A model generated the notes under the pieces. The model saw only the letters and a program-made list of their open reading frames with translations, did no database searches and had not been told where the DNA came from. A stretch of DNA of 64,000 bases from Microbacterium lacus (GTDB taxonomy: Bacteria > Actinomycetota > Actinomycetes > Actinomycetales > Microbacteriaceae). Positions within the stretch are counted from its first letter, which is position 1, and each line of letters starts with the position of its first letter. Shown here in pieces: positions 46,412 through 55,593 of the stretch. The DNA is taken from NCBI RefSeq assembly GCF_039531105.1, contig NZ_BAAAPK010000001.1:806001-870000 (forward strand), in the 5' to 3' direction. Made by a program: the position numbers and the translations under genes.

Positions 46412-47473
46412 CTAGTTGCGTGTCTCGGTTCGCTTGCGGGTAAGGGCTGCTGGCGGAACGAATAGCCAGGACAGAGCGCGCGTCCTCATCGCGATTGCAT
46501 AGAAGAGCAAGGAGACACTCGCAGCCGCTGCCGTGATGACGATCGGATAAACCCAACTTGCGGCAGCTGCATCGGCGATTGCTGGAAGTTGTCCGAGGCG
46601 TCCCCAGGCAAGACTGAGCACGGAGATGAAGAAGAACTGCAGTACGTACACCGGTAGTGTGCGTTGGCCGATGTACCGGATACCACGGATTACTCCGTGA
46701 TCGCCGCTCAAGCCAGAAGTGAGCATGATGCCGACGGCGATGCCTAGGATGCTCGCCAAGGGCAAGACAATGACCGTGATCTTCGCGAGCATCGCGGTGA
46801 GCTGGACGATCGAGTACACCGCCACGGTACCGAGAACCCACAGCGCCCCTCGACCTGCGAACACGTGAACGATCTGTTTGCCGTAGCGAGCCCCGAGCCA
46901 GAAGAAGATGCCGTTAGCGAAGACGCTTCCTAAAAGGCTTGCGCTGTCCATCGTCGAATAGCCGATCGATGTTGTCCACTCCGTGAGGGGTTCGCGAGCC
47001 ACGAGGAGGGCCACCAAGGGAACACTTGCAATCCAACCTTTCCATGAACGCGTCAAGTGCGTGTAGAGGAAGTAGAGCGGTAGCGCGTAGAGATACCAGT
47101 AGCCGCTGCCTGCCAACAGAAGGTTGCCAAGCAGATTGCTTGCGAAGGTGTGCTCGGACGAAGCTGCCGGAAGCAGTAGACGGAGTGTCAGCAGAGTGCT
47201 CCAGATGACATAGAGGTATGCGGGGACTAGCCAGGGCTTGCGGTTCTGTCGCAGGCTCCCCTGGATCGCACGGGCGACCAGGAATCCCGAGATGAAGAAG
47301 AAGAAGGGAATGCGTATTGGAGTCAGGAACTGGTCAGCTGCGCTCCAGGCGTCAGCCGCATTCATCCAGGTAGAGGGTGCCTGCGCCTCCATCTGTCGGA
47401 CTACGTGGTGCAATACGACGAGAAGCACTGATGCACCGCGCGCGATGTCCGGCCAAGCGAGTCGCTGACTCAT
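46412..47473 (-). CDS. Acyltransferase-3 membrane protein
   Basis: 353 residues, about ten helices. RLAWPDIARGASVLLVVLHH carries the family Arg/His start, and RIPFFFFISGFLVARAI follows. There is no SGNH domain. It likely O-acetylates a sugar of the repeat unit or is a related transporter-like member. The ATG overlaps the stop of the Wzy-like gene (ATGA). Confidence 0.85.
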   Translation of the reverse strand: MSQRLAWPDIARGASVLLVVLHHVVRQMEAQAPSTWMNAADAWSAADQFLTPIRIPFFFFISGFLVARAIQGSLRQNRKPWLVPAYLYVIWSTLLTLRLLLPAASSEHTFASNLLGNLLLAGSGYWYLYALPLYFLYTHLTRSWKGWIASVPLVALLVAREPLTEWTTSIGYSTMDSASLLGSVFANGIFFWLGARYGKQIVHVFAGRGALWVLGTVAVYSIVQLTAMLAKITVIVLPLASILGIAVGIMLTSGLSGDHGVIRGIRYIGQRTLPVYVLQFFFISVLSLAWGRLGQLPAIADAAAASWVYPIVITAAAASVSLLFYAIAMRTRALSWLFVPPAALTRKRTETRN

Positions 47474-48972
47474 GAACTGGACCTGCTGAACATCTTCCGT
47501 CGTTCTTTGTCCTCGGGCAGCTTGTCGGCCAGATGGTTCGCGTGGGTCATCTGACCCCTCGCGGCCGCAATGCCAACGACCGCGAAGAACAGAGCGAATG
47601 TCGGAACCGCCGTGTAGACCGCGCCGGCGACAGATTCGACGAGAAGCTGAACTGACCATGCCACTCCGACGAGGCCCAGCCAACGATCCCAATCCGCCGT
47701 TTGCTTTGTGAGCCGAAAGAACAGTCTGAAGATCGTGGCGAGGATTGCAATGAAGAAGATTGTTCCGAGCAGTCCGGTCTCACCGATGATTGCTGGCCAG
47801 AACGTGTCCGTGAGGAACGTCCCCGACTCCTCTGTGTTTCCCAGGCCCCATACATTCGGGTAACCGAGCTGATAGTAGAGCGGACTGTAGTTTTGACGTG
47901 CCACGGCACTACCGAACCGGCCGAAACCGGCGCCGAAGGGCAACGCGTTTGCGGCGATGCCTACCGAGTCAATCGTTAGGCGGACGCGGGCGACTGCGTC
48001 GGGGTTTACGAAGTACTCGGCGTACGTATAGACCACAATATTGGCGACGGCGCCCCAAGCAACGATCAGCAGGATCGGCAGGCCAACTAGTGCGATCACC
48101 AGCAGTGGAGTCCACCGCAGCCTGATGCCCAGGGTGGCTACTGCTGCCGCTAGGCCGACAAAGATCTTGCGTCGAGCCGACCAGAAAGCTGCGACCAGGC
48201 TGCCGACAATGATGAACATCGTCGTCTTCGAAACTCTGAACACGGACGCGTGGGCGAGAGCGGCCAGGCACGAGAGTGCCATAACTGTGCCGAAGTAGCC
48301 AGGGTGCTGGAAGAAGGACGTCACTGGAGTCAGGCCGAATCTGCCACCGTATCCCTGTCCGGCCAGGACGATCGACGACCACGGGCCTGGGAACAGGAAA
48401 TTGACGACGGCGCCGAGAATCAGGGTGATCGCCACTGCCGCAGATTGCTTAGCGAGTCGGCGCAGATCCTCGTGGAGCCAGTCCAACTGTGCGACGCCCC
48501 AGGCGAGGATGAACCCCTTCGCGATGAGGAGCATCCCCTGGCCGGCGACGCCGAACGGCACAGCGTTGATTATGCTGCTCGCGACCCCGGCGAGGAGGAA
48601 CGCGGTCATAGGTATCTGTCCGGGTAGACCGCGAAGTGCTTTCTTCCTAGCCAGGCGGTGGAGCGGAAACAAAACCGCGCAAGCCGCAACGAAGATTTCG
48701 TCGAGATAGTCGACCGCGCCGCCGGGAACGTGGAGCGCAAGAGTGCGCTCGAGAAGCATGACAAGCATGCCCAACGCAAAGAACGACTTCGGCCGCATCA
48801 CCCCGAAGAGCCCCAGCCCAAGGGCCGCCACAAGCGCGAAGCCTAAGACGGGCGCCACACACGCGAGCAGAACTAGGGCTACAACTAACGGAACGCTGAC
48901 CGCCAGCCAGCGCGCATCTCGAAGCGTCCCTGAGCGGGCGCCGGGCTCCCGGCGAGTTTGGGCAAGGCGCAC
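47470..48972 (-). CDS. Wzy-like polysaccharide polymerase / O-antigen ligase-type protein
   Basis: About 500 residues with GTG 48972. It has 10-12 helices and one large periplasmic loop with GFGRFGSAVARQNYSPLYYQ and GNTEESGTFLTDTFWPAIIG, the position where Wzy/WaaL proteins keep catalytic Arg and acidic residues. It likely joins lipid-linked repeat units outside the membrane. Codon usage is more relaxed than in the ribosomal genes. The first 35 residues are hydrophilic, so the start is uncertain. Confidence 0.8.
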   Translation of the reverse strand: MRLAQTRREPGARSGTLRDARWLAVSVPLVVALVLLACVAPVLGFALVAALGLGLFGVMRPKSFFALGMLVMLLERTLALHVPGGAVDYLDEIFVAACAVLFPLHRLARKKALRGLPGQIPMTAFLLAGVASSIINAVPFGVAGQGMLLIAKGFILAWGVAQLDWLHEDLRRLAKQSAAVAITLILGAVVNFLFPGPWSSIVLAGQGYGGRFGLTPVTSFFQHPGYFGTVMALSCLAALAHASVFRVSKTTMFIIVGSLVAAFWSARRKIFVGLAAAVATLGIRLRWTPLLVIALVGLPILLIVAWGAVANIVVYTYAEYFVNPDAVARVRLTIDSVGIAANALPFGAGFGRFGSAVARQNYSPLYYQLGYPNVWGLGNTEESGTFLTDTFWPAIIGETGLLGTIFFIAILATIFRLFFRLTKQTADWDRWLGLVGVAWSVQLLVESVAGAVYTAVPTFALFFAVVGIAAARGQMTHANHLADKLPEDKERRKMFSRSSS

Positions 48973-49243
48973 GTTGGAGTCTCTCGATTGGGGGCTTTGC
49001 AGGCCCTCACTCCATCGTGACTCTGTTTGTCGAACCTGATCGCGGTTGCCGTGTGGTGGCTCGATCGGTCGCGCCCACGGGCCTACGGAGAGTGGGTGCC
49101 GTCGAGAGTCTACGCAGGTCAAGTGTCGAGCGTGTTGCGCGAGGTAACGAGTTGGCGACGCCATTTGCAACGGGAGAGGTCGCGTGTACGGTTCGAGTAA
49201 GGGAGGGCTGAGCTGATGCACATCGAATCTTTGAGGAGATCAG

Positions 49244-50725
49244 ATGCGATTCCGTCGCATGCGCTGTCTAGCCCTAGTCGTAGTTCTTCTTGCAGTACTT
49301 CTGCCGTCGCCCGCACGTGCGGACGAGGCAACATGGCCGATATATAAAGCTACGTATTCGGGATTGATGTACGAACTGGTGGACAACACCACGCCCGTCC
49401 CATTGTCGAGCACGCGATGGAAGGCCGTGTACGGAAGTGCCACGCCTATCCCGACCGACACTGAGTACGTCAAGTACGACTGGTCCCCGACCCTCTACGC
49501 AGTGACTCGCTGGCCGGGCGGAGAGTCCAAATGGCAGTGGGACCGCATGACGTACGACTTTCAGCGCCGCGCGGGCTTCCCCGCGGGCGTGCCCATAGCG
49601 TGGGTCGCTGGCACTTCCGTCTATCGATGGGCCACATCGGACGAAATCTTTTTTCTCGCTCCAGATGGACGGCGTCATCGAGTCAGTGCCGACGAGTGGC
49701 AGCGCGCGGGCTCACCAGCGGCGCAAACCCTTTCTGACGAGGGCTTCATTAAGTTGCCGTGGGCTGGCGAGGTATTTCGGATGACAAGTCTCTCCAGCTG
49801 GACCGGTTACCAGGCCGCGTGGGACGAGCAGAAGAGGGAGGACTTTCCAACCCCCTCTGTTGTGCAACACATCCCTGGAGAGTCCTTTACTTCGGTGGAG
49901 GGTACGTCAGACATCAAATACACGAGCAGTCTCCTGAATCGAACGATCACGTACTCGCAGTGGCGTGCGGCTGGGTTCCCTCTCGATCCGACGAGTGTCG
50001 GACCGCTTGTGCTGGCGAATCCCGGGCAACTCGTCGGTGTCGGTGGTCGGACTTACAGAGCTCAGTCTGCGTCGACGAGCTACTCCATAAAGGTTGGGCC
50101 CAACTACTCGAGGTTCGAAGTTCGTGGCGGTGACCAGTGGGTGGCGAGCGACGGCGAGATGGAGCGAGCTGAACTCGCTCGAGTGGGCTACTACCCGCGC
50201 GACACTGACCTGTGGGGTGCGTTCGATGTTCGGGTAACGGGTGACGTGTCCAAGACCTGGGACGGTGGTGGACCGAACATCAGTCAGATCTTCACAAACG
50301 TGGAGCCGGGTGAGAAGAACAAGCCACCGGCGATCGCATTCAAGATCACGCCGGCAGGAGCCCTCGAGGTGCACACGAGGGGCGACAAGAATGCGATCAC
50401 GGTTACTACCCCCCGCACTGTGGTGAGAACGAGTATCCCGAACGCTAACGATGGAAGGGTTATCCACGTCGTATACCGGACTCGTTTGAATGCGTTCGGC
50501 GGTGAGCTTGATGTCTGGATCGATGGCACACGAGTTGTCCGATCCCGGGACGCTTCTATCGGGTACAACGACACGACCGACGATTCGTTGCCTCAGTTCA
50601 AGTTCGGTCAGTACCGGAGTGCTACCTCGGAAACGATCGTCACGGAGTTCGCGAACGTCGATTTCGGAACCGCAAATCTGCTCGGACGTGTTGCCAATCC
50701 ACTGCCCTGGCCGGAGGGTTACTGA
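49244..50725 (+). CDS. Secreted protein with repeats and polysaccharide-lyase-like C-terminal domain
   Basis: 493 residues. Sec signal peptide about 1-26 (CLALVVVLLAVLLPSPARAD). Residues about 40-285 hold three or four divergent repeats with an aromatic start and a W-x-x-A-G-F-P type end (DFQRRAGFPAG, EWQRAGSPA, SQWRAAGFPLD). Residues about 300-480 resemble a heparin-lyase-I jelly roll: ELDVWIDGTRVVRS then FKFGQYRSATS. A role in trimming or releasing the uronic-acid glycan made here is inference. It is divergent from the Wzy gene. Confidence 0.65.
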   Translation: MRFRRMRCLALVVVLLAVLLPSPARADEATWPIYKATYSGLMYELVDNTTPVPLSSTRWKAVYGSATPIPTDTEYVKYDWSPTLYAVTRWPGGESKWQWDRMTYDFQRRAGFPAGVPIAWVAGTSVYRWATSDEIFFLAPDGRRHRVSADEWQRAGSPAAQTLSDEGFIKLPWAGEVFRMTSLSSWTGYQAAWDEQKREDFPTPSVVQHIPGESFTSVEGTSDIKYTSSLLNRTITYSQWRAAGFPLDPTSVGPLVLANPGQLVGVGGRTYRAQSASTSYSIKVGPNYSRFEVRGGDQWVASDGEMERAELARVGYYPRDTDLWGAFDVRVTGDVSKTWDGGGPNISQIFTNVEPGEKNKPPAIAFKITPAGALEVHTRGDKNAITVTTPRTVVRTSIPNANDGRVIHVVYRTRLNAFGGELDVWIDGTRVVRSRDASIGYNDTTDDSLPQFKFGQYRSATSETIVTEFANVDFGTANLLGRVANPLPWPEGY

Positions 50726-50881
50726 CAGCTGGACGAGACAACCAACCGCGCGGCCGGCGGGTCATTTTCGGACTGCAGGCCGTAACTTCGCCGTAATCGG
50801 CTCAAGGTAGGCTTAGCGCGAACCAAAGACGGGCTCAGTCCCCGCCTTGGGTGCTGCGCCTCACTAAGCGGAAGGCGCGCA

Positions 50882-51889
50882 GTGTCAGCACACAACGACA
50901 CACGACTGACCGAAGGTCCATGGCTCGATGCGTCCGGGGACTTGGAGAAAATCGTCCATGCGCGTACGCCGAGCAAGTTGCTGCTAGTCGCCTCGACCGG
51001 CGGGCACCTAGCGCAACTGGTGAAATTCTCACGGCGGTGGAATCTCTCAGAAGACTCGGTGTGGATCACGTTCGACAGCCCACAGAGCCGCTCGTTGCTG
51101 GAGGGGAGGAGAGTCGAGTACGTGCCTTATGTGCCTCCTCGGGGTTTCCGCGAGGCGCTGGTTGCATCGCGGCGCGCGAGCGAAATCCTTGAGCGGGAGA
51201 GATTCGATTGGGCGGTGAGCACGGGAGCGGCGCTCGCTCTTGGCGTGCTGCCAGCTGTTCGCGCGAAGGGTTTGCGGTCTACCTACATTGAGAGTGTTTC
51301 CCGAGTCAACGGTCCGTCTCTCACCGGAAAGCTGCTCCACGCCAGTCGCCTGACCGGCCTGCGCAGCCAGCACGCCTGGGCGAACGGCCGGTGGAAGCCG
51401 ATCCCGAGCGTCTTGTCACACTACGAACCCGTTGCGAAAACTCGGGACATCGGTGGAGAACTGAAGATGTTCGTAACGCTGGGGACTATACGCCCCTACA
51501 GATTCGACTCGCTGGTCGATGGAGTTCTTGGGACTGGCCTGGCGTCGGAACGCACGGTCTGGCAACTCGGAGTGACCGAACGCGACGATCTGCCTGGCAG
51601 CGTGCATCAACAAATGGCGGCCGAGGCGTTCAAGGAAGCCGCGCTTAACGCCGATGTCGTCGTAACGCACGCCGGCGTGGGAACGATTCTTGAGTTACTC
51701 GAGTGGGGGATCCATCCCGTTGTTGTCGCGCGAAAGTCCGAGCGCGGCGAGCACGTCGACAATCATCAGGCTCAGATCACCGCCCTCGTTCAATCGCTTG
51801 GAGTGGCCACTGTTGCCGACTCGCAAGAGTTGACCGCGGCTGATCTCGTCCGTGCAACACAGTTTTCGACCACCGAGCGACGCGCATAG
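50882..51889 (+). CDS. Fused Alg14-Alg13-like glycosyltransferase
   Basis: 335 residues, GTG start. The N-terminal half is Alg14-like (LLVASTGGHLAQLVKFSRRW). The C-terminal half is Alg13/MurG-like (ALNADVVVTHAGVGTILELL; GEHVDNHQAQI). In other bacteria these halves are separate (for example PssD/PssE or Cps14F/G) and act on the first lipid-linked sugar. With Ugd in the locus, a GlcA transfer is a reasonable guess. Confidence 0.82.
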   Translation: MSAHNDTRLTEGPWLDASGDLEKIVHARTPSKLLLVASTGGHLAQLVKFSRRWNLSEDSVWITFDSPQSRSLLEGRRVEYVPYVPPRGFREALVASRRASEILERERFDWAVSTGAALALGVLPAVRAKGLRSTYIESVSRVNGPSLTGKLLHASRLTGLRSQHAWANGRWKPIPSVLSHYEPVAKTRDIGGELKMFVTLGTIRPYRFDSLVDGVLGTGLASERTVWQLGVTERDDLPGSVHQQMAAEAFKEAALNADVVVTHAGVGTILELLEWGIHPVVVARKSERGEHVDNHQAQITALVQSLGVATVADSQELTAADLVRATQFSTTERRA

Positions 51890-51931
51890 CGCGTCGTAGG
51901 TTGACCCTCGACCGAAGGAACTCGCGCCCCC

Positions 51932-53170
51932 GTGAATGTTGTCGTTCTAAATACCGTTCTCAGCAACACTGGAGACGCGGCAATCTACCAGGCAATCGTG
52001 GAAGCTCTCGAAACTGAAGGCATAGCCACGCCTGGCGAGGTTTCCGCCCTGGACAGTTCCGCGCGCGACACAGCAGTCCTATACCCGAACTGGAATGTCC
52101 TCCAGCAGCCAACTCGTTCTGCCGCGCGAAGCAAGTGGAGTCGACGAGCTTCGAACGCCTGGCGTCGAGTCCTGACAGGAAGCCTCTTGAGATCGCGGCT
52201 CCTCCGGACAGCATTGAAGAGGGCGCCGCTATCGAGCACGTCTTTTGCGCGCGCTGTCAACGCGATCTCGAGTGCGGATCTGGTTCTCAGTAGTGGAGGG
52301 ACCTACCTCGTCGACCACTACAACTTTCGTCATCGTGTACAGGAACTTGAACTCGCCCGTGTCATGGGGAAGCCGATCTACCTCTGGACCCAGTCGGCCG
52401 GCCCCTTCAAAGACGCCCGTGCTCGCGCCCTTATCGAGCGACTCACGCCTCAGCTGGACGGAATCTTCTTTCGCGACGAACGGTCGCGGGCTGCCTGGTC
52501 GTCCATCTCAGCACTGCCGAGCAGCGAATCCGTCGCCCCGGATTGCGTGTTCGGTCTCCACGACGGCTCAGCGCAGGTGCCCCTGCAACGCGACGCGGAC
52601 TCACCGCTCGCGCTTATCTCTGTGCGGTCGTGGGGTCAGGGAGCCGAGGGTGGGCAGCTTGACTTCACCGCTTATCGGGCGGCGATGCGTCGAATAGCTG
52701 TCAATTTGATGTCGCAGGGCTGGCGATGTGTCGCCGTATCAACGTGTCAGGGTGTGGCTGGCTACAACGTCGATGATGCCAACACAGCTCGTAGCATCTT
52801 CGACGGACTCGATGTGGCGATCGACTCCGACTTCCACACTCCAGACCAACTGGTGCAGAGGATTCGGAGCGCTCAACTGGTAGTGGCTACTCGAATGCAC
52901 CTGGCGATTCTGAGTTTGATATCCCAGACGCCCGTGATTGCAATTGCATACGAGCCGAAGTCGTTGGAGCTCTTTCGATCCCTTGGTCGTGGGGATGCCG
53001 TGATCGAGATCGAGAAAACATCAGAGAATTGGGCGGACTCGCTGTTCGTAGACGGCGATGTCATTTCTCACGCCGCGAAGCTATCGCTGACCGAGTTGGA
53101 GGCGTTGAGTGAGCGCGCGCGGATTCCGGCTCGTCTCATCCGTGATCGGCTTCATGCGCGCATCGGCTAG
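51932..53170 (+). CDS. Polysaccharide pyruvyl transferase
   Basis: 412 residues, GTG start. VVVLNTVLSNTGDAAIYQAI, then DLVLSSGGTYLVDHYNF and the C-terminal ATRMHLAILSLISQTPVIAI match the family of CsaB-like and exopolysaccharide pyruvyl transferases. It forms pyruvate ketals on sugars using PEP, adding negative charge. It is followed by the flippase gene after 3 bp. Confidence 0.87.
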   Translation: MNVVVLNTVLSNTGDAAIYQAIVEALETEGIATPGEVSALDSSARDTAVLYPNWNVLQQPTRSAARSKWSRRASNAWRRVLTGSLLRSRLLRTALKRAPLSSTSFARAVNAISSADLVLSSGGTYLVDHYNFRHRVQELELARVMGKPIYLWTQSAGPFKDARARALIERLTPQLDGIFFRDERSRAAWSSISALPSSESVAPDCVFGLHDGSAQVPLQRDADSPLALISVRSWGQGAEGGQLDFTAYRAAMRRIAVNLMSQGWRCVAVSTCQGVAGYNVDDANTARSIFDGLDVAIDSDFHTPDQLVQRIRSAQLVVATRMHLAILSLISQTPVIAIAYEPKSLELFRSLGRGDAVIEIEKTSENWADSLFVDGDVISHAAKLSLTELEALSERARIPARLIRDRLHARIG

Positions 53171-53173
53171 CCA

Positions 53174-54415
53174 GTGAGACTCAGAAGAGTTTTCTGGTCA
53201 TCTGTCGACCAGGGCATCTCGAGCGTCTCAAACCTATTGCTGTCAATCCTGGCAGCGCGGGTGGCTGGCCCGGACGCATTCGGCGCCTTCGCGATTGCAT
53301 TCACGATCTATCAATTCGGCCTTGGTTCGTCGCGCGCATTCATCGGTGAGCCCACGCTGATACGGGCGTCAGCCGAGAACGAGGACGCGACTCCGCTCAG
53401 AGGGATGCTGGGGTCGTCGATCCTCCTTGGTGCCATTGGCCTCCTCGTCAACCTCGTGGCAGCACTGTTTGCGGGACCGTACTGGCAGATCTTCGTCGTG
53501 ATGGGTGCCGCGTTCCCGATATTGATGGTTGCCGATGGCGCTCGTTACTGGGAGTTCGCGAGAGGCCGGGCGAACGTCGCTGTGATCTTGGACTCAACAT
53601 GGCTGGCGGGTCAGCTGGCGCTGTACGGCCTGGTCGTCCTCGCCGGTGGTTCGAGTGTGATCGCCGTAGTAGTCACCTGGGCATTGGGGGCTCTCGCAGC
53701 GGCGATAGTGTTCTTCGTGCTGCGACGGACCTATCCGTCTGTTTTGCAAGCACAGTCATGGGTCCGTGCTCACCAAGGATTGTCATTTCGATTCTTCGGT
53801 GAGTACCTGGCCGTGTCCGGCGTCCAGCAGAGCGTCGTCTATGTGTCAGTGATCTTCGCTGGCCTAGCAGCCGCTGGCGCGATCAGAGGCGGGCAGGTCA
53901 TCCTCGGCCCTCTGAGCATGCTGACGATGGGCGTAGCAGTAGTCGCTCTGCCGGCGCTCTCCCGGCGCGCCAAGAAGTCGCATCGTGGGCCGCTCCTCAA
54001 GACATCAGTGCTGATCTCATTGATGCTTCTACTCAGCACCCTTCTCTATGGGGCTATATTGACGGTCTTGCCTCCCAGCTGGGGGGAATTCCTGTTGGGA
54101 GACACATGGAGTGCTGGGATTGCTCTTGTCCCGCTTCTTCTCCTGCAGTTAGCGGTAAGCAATATTTCGTATGGGGCGACCGCTGGGCTTCGAGCAATGG
54201 AAGCGGCGAAGCTGAGTCTCCGATTGCGGATTGGCACGGTTCCATTCGTACTCGGACTCGTGATCCTCGGTGCCTACCTGCAAGGGGCGAGTGGCGCAAT
54301 CCTCGGTGCCGCTGTCGGCGGCGCGATACAGGCTGTCTTCTGGTGGGTTGCAGTAGTCGTCACCTCACGAAACATAGGAAAGACGGATGATAATCGGGAG
54401 GATCGTCGTGAGTGA
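53174..54415 (+). CDS. Wzx-like oligosaccharide flippase
   Basis: 413 residues, GTG start. About twelve helices. The N terminus VFWSSVDQGISSVSNLLLSI and AARVAGPDAFGAFAIAFTI fit the MATE/MOP polysaccharide-transporter family. It should flip the lipid-linked unit across the membrane. Overlaps the next glycosyltransferase by 8 nt (if the GTG start is used). Confidence 0.85.
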   Translation: MRLRRVFWSSVDQGISSVSNLLLSILAARVAGPDAFGAFAIAFTIYQFGLGSSRAFIGEPTLIRASAENEDATPLRGMLGSSILLGAIGLLVNLVAALFAGPYWQIFVVMGAAFPILMVADGARYWEFARGRANVAVILDSTWLAGQLALYGLVVLAGGSSVIAVVVTWALGALAAAIVFFVLRRTYPSVLQAQSWVRAHQGLSFRFFGEYLAVSGVQQSVVYVSVIFAGLAAAGAIRGGQVILGPLSMLTMGVAVVALPALSRRAKKSHRGPLLKTSVLISLMLLLSTLLYGAILTVLPPSWGEFLLGDTWSAGIALVPLLLLQLAVSNISYGATAGLRAMEAAKLSLRLRIGTVPFVLGLVILGAYLQGASGAILGAAVGGAIQAVFWWVAVVVTSRNIGKTDDNREDRRE

Positions 54416-55451
54416 AAAAGCCCCACTAGCACGAGTTGTACATGTCGGCCCGAGCGTGGCTCAGGTTGGGGGCATGGAAACGGTCCTGCAGACTTACGAC
54501 CAACGTGACTGGACCGGATTATCGACGAGTGTTGTCGCATCATCCGCCCGGGTCGGGCTCATTGATCAAGCCCGAATTTTCGTCGCAGCTCTACGCGCAT
54601 GCCGCGCGTTGCCTTCTACAGTCGCGATTCATTGTCACCTGAGCCAGAAGGGGTCCTTCATCCGGGAGGGGATGATCGCTGTTCGCGAGGCGCGACGCCG
54701 CAAGGTCTTTGCGACCATCCACGGATCCAGCTTTGTGGGGACCGCGCAATCGCGATTCTGGTCGAAGGTGTATGCGTTCGTCCTGCGACGGTTGAGTGCA
54801 ATCGGAGTCCTAAACAACGCGTCTCTGCAAGAAGCTCAACGCCTTGCGCCCGAGGTGCCAGTTGTTGTTCTGCCGAATCCTGGTCCGGTTCGCAGTTGGG
54901 ATCGCGGCACGAGCGTGGTGGGGAATGACGCCGCTCGCCCACGAGTTGTCTTCGCAGGTCGACTCGGATTTCGAAAGGGAATTGATGTTCTTGTGGCCGC
55001 TTGGCCGTCGGTAGTAAAGGCAATTCCTGACGCCGAACTTGTGCTCCTCGGACCGGTCGATGCCGACCTACCCGAATCGCTGGCACGAACCGTTAACGCT
55101 CATCATGCGGGCGCTGTGCCCTCGAGTGAGGTCGGACGATTTCTTAATGGCGCGGCTTGTGCCGTCTTGCCATCGAGGGCCGAGGGGCAGCCCATGTTCC
55201 TTATCGAAGCAATGGGCCGGGGCGTCCCTATGGTCGTGACCAATGTGGGGGGTATGCCGGGCCTAGCCGACGGCACGGGTCTTGTCGTAGAGGTCGACGA
55301 TCCAGATGCGCTCGCCCATGCCATCGTTTCAATTCTTCGTTCGCCTACCGCGATGAACGAGATGAGAGCAACGGCACTCGCGCGATACGGTCGAGAGTTT
55401 TCTGACGAGACTCACGAACGGAATCTAATAGCGTTCTATTCGCTCGGCTAG
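54408..55451 (+). CDS. GT4-family glycosyltransferase
   Basis: 347 residues from GTG 54408, which has GGGAGGA (54396-54402) at correct spacing; an ATG at 54387 is less well placed. VVHVGPSVAQVGGMETVLQ, VVFAGRLGFRKGIDVLVAAW and AVLPSRAEGQPMFLIEAMGR contain the donor-site Arg/Lys and E-x7-E region. It should extend the lipid-linked glycan. Last gene of the plus-strand cassette; a terminator follows. Confidence 0.88.
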   Translation: MSEKAPLARVVHVGPSVAQVGGMETVLQTYDQRDWTGLSTSVVASSARVGLIDQARIFVAALRACRALPSTVAIHCHLSQKGSFIREGMIAVREARRRKVFATIHGSSFVGTAQSRFWSKVYAFVLRRLSAIGVLNNASLQEAQRLAPEVPVVVLPNPGPVRSWDRGTSVVGNDAARPRVVFAGRLGFRKGIDVLVAAWPSVVKAIPDAELVLLGPVDADLPESLARTVNAHHAGAVPSSEVGRFLNGAACAVLPSRAEGQPMFLIEAMGRGVPMVVTNVGGMPGLADGTGLVVEVDDPDALAHAIVSILRSPTAMNEMRATALARYGREFSDETHERNLIAFYSLG

Positions 55452-55543
55452 GGATACGGCAACGGATACTGAGATGTGCGTTGTCGCTTCAGCGGATTCC
55501 GTCGCCGGACAGGTCGCCGGGATCCTCGAGTCAGCGGTCTGAG

Positions 55544-55588
55544 ACAAGAGCGCCCCCTTCCATCTTCGGGTGGGAGGGGGCACCTTGT
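55544..55588. terminator. Bidirectional terminator between convergent genes
   Basis: CCCCCTTCCA (55553-55562) pairs with TGGGAGGGGG (55571-55580) around TCTTCGGG, and outer ACAAG/CTTGT arms extend the stem. It separates the plus-strand GT4 gene (stop 55451) from the minus-strand acyltransferase (stop 55594). Confidence 0.85.
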
Positions 55589-55593
55589 TCGTT

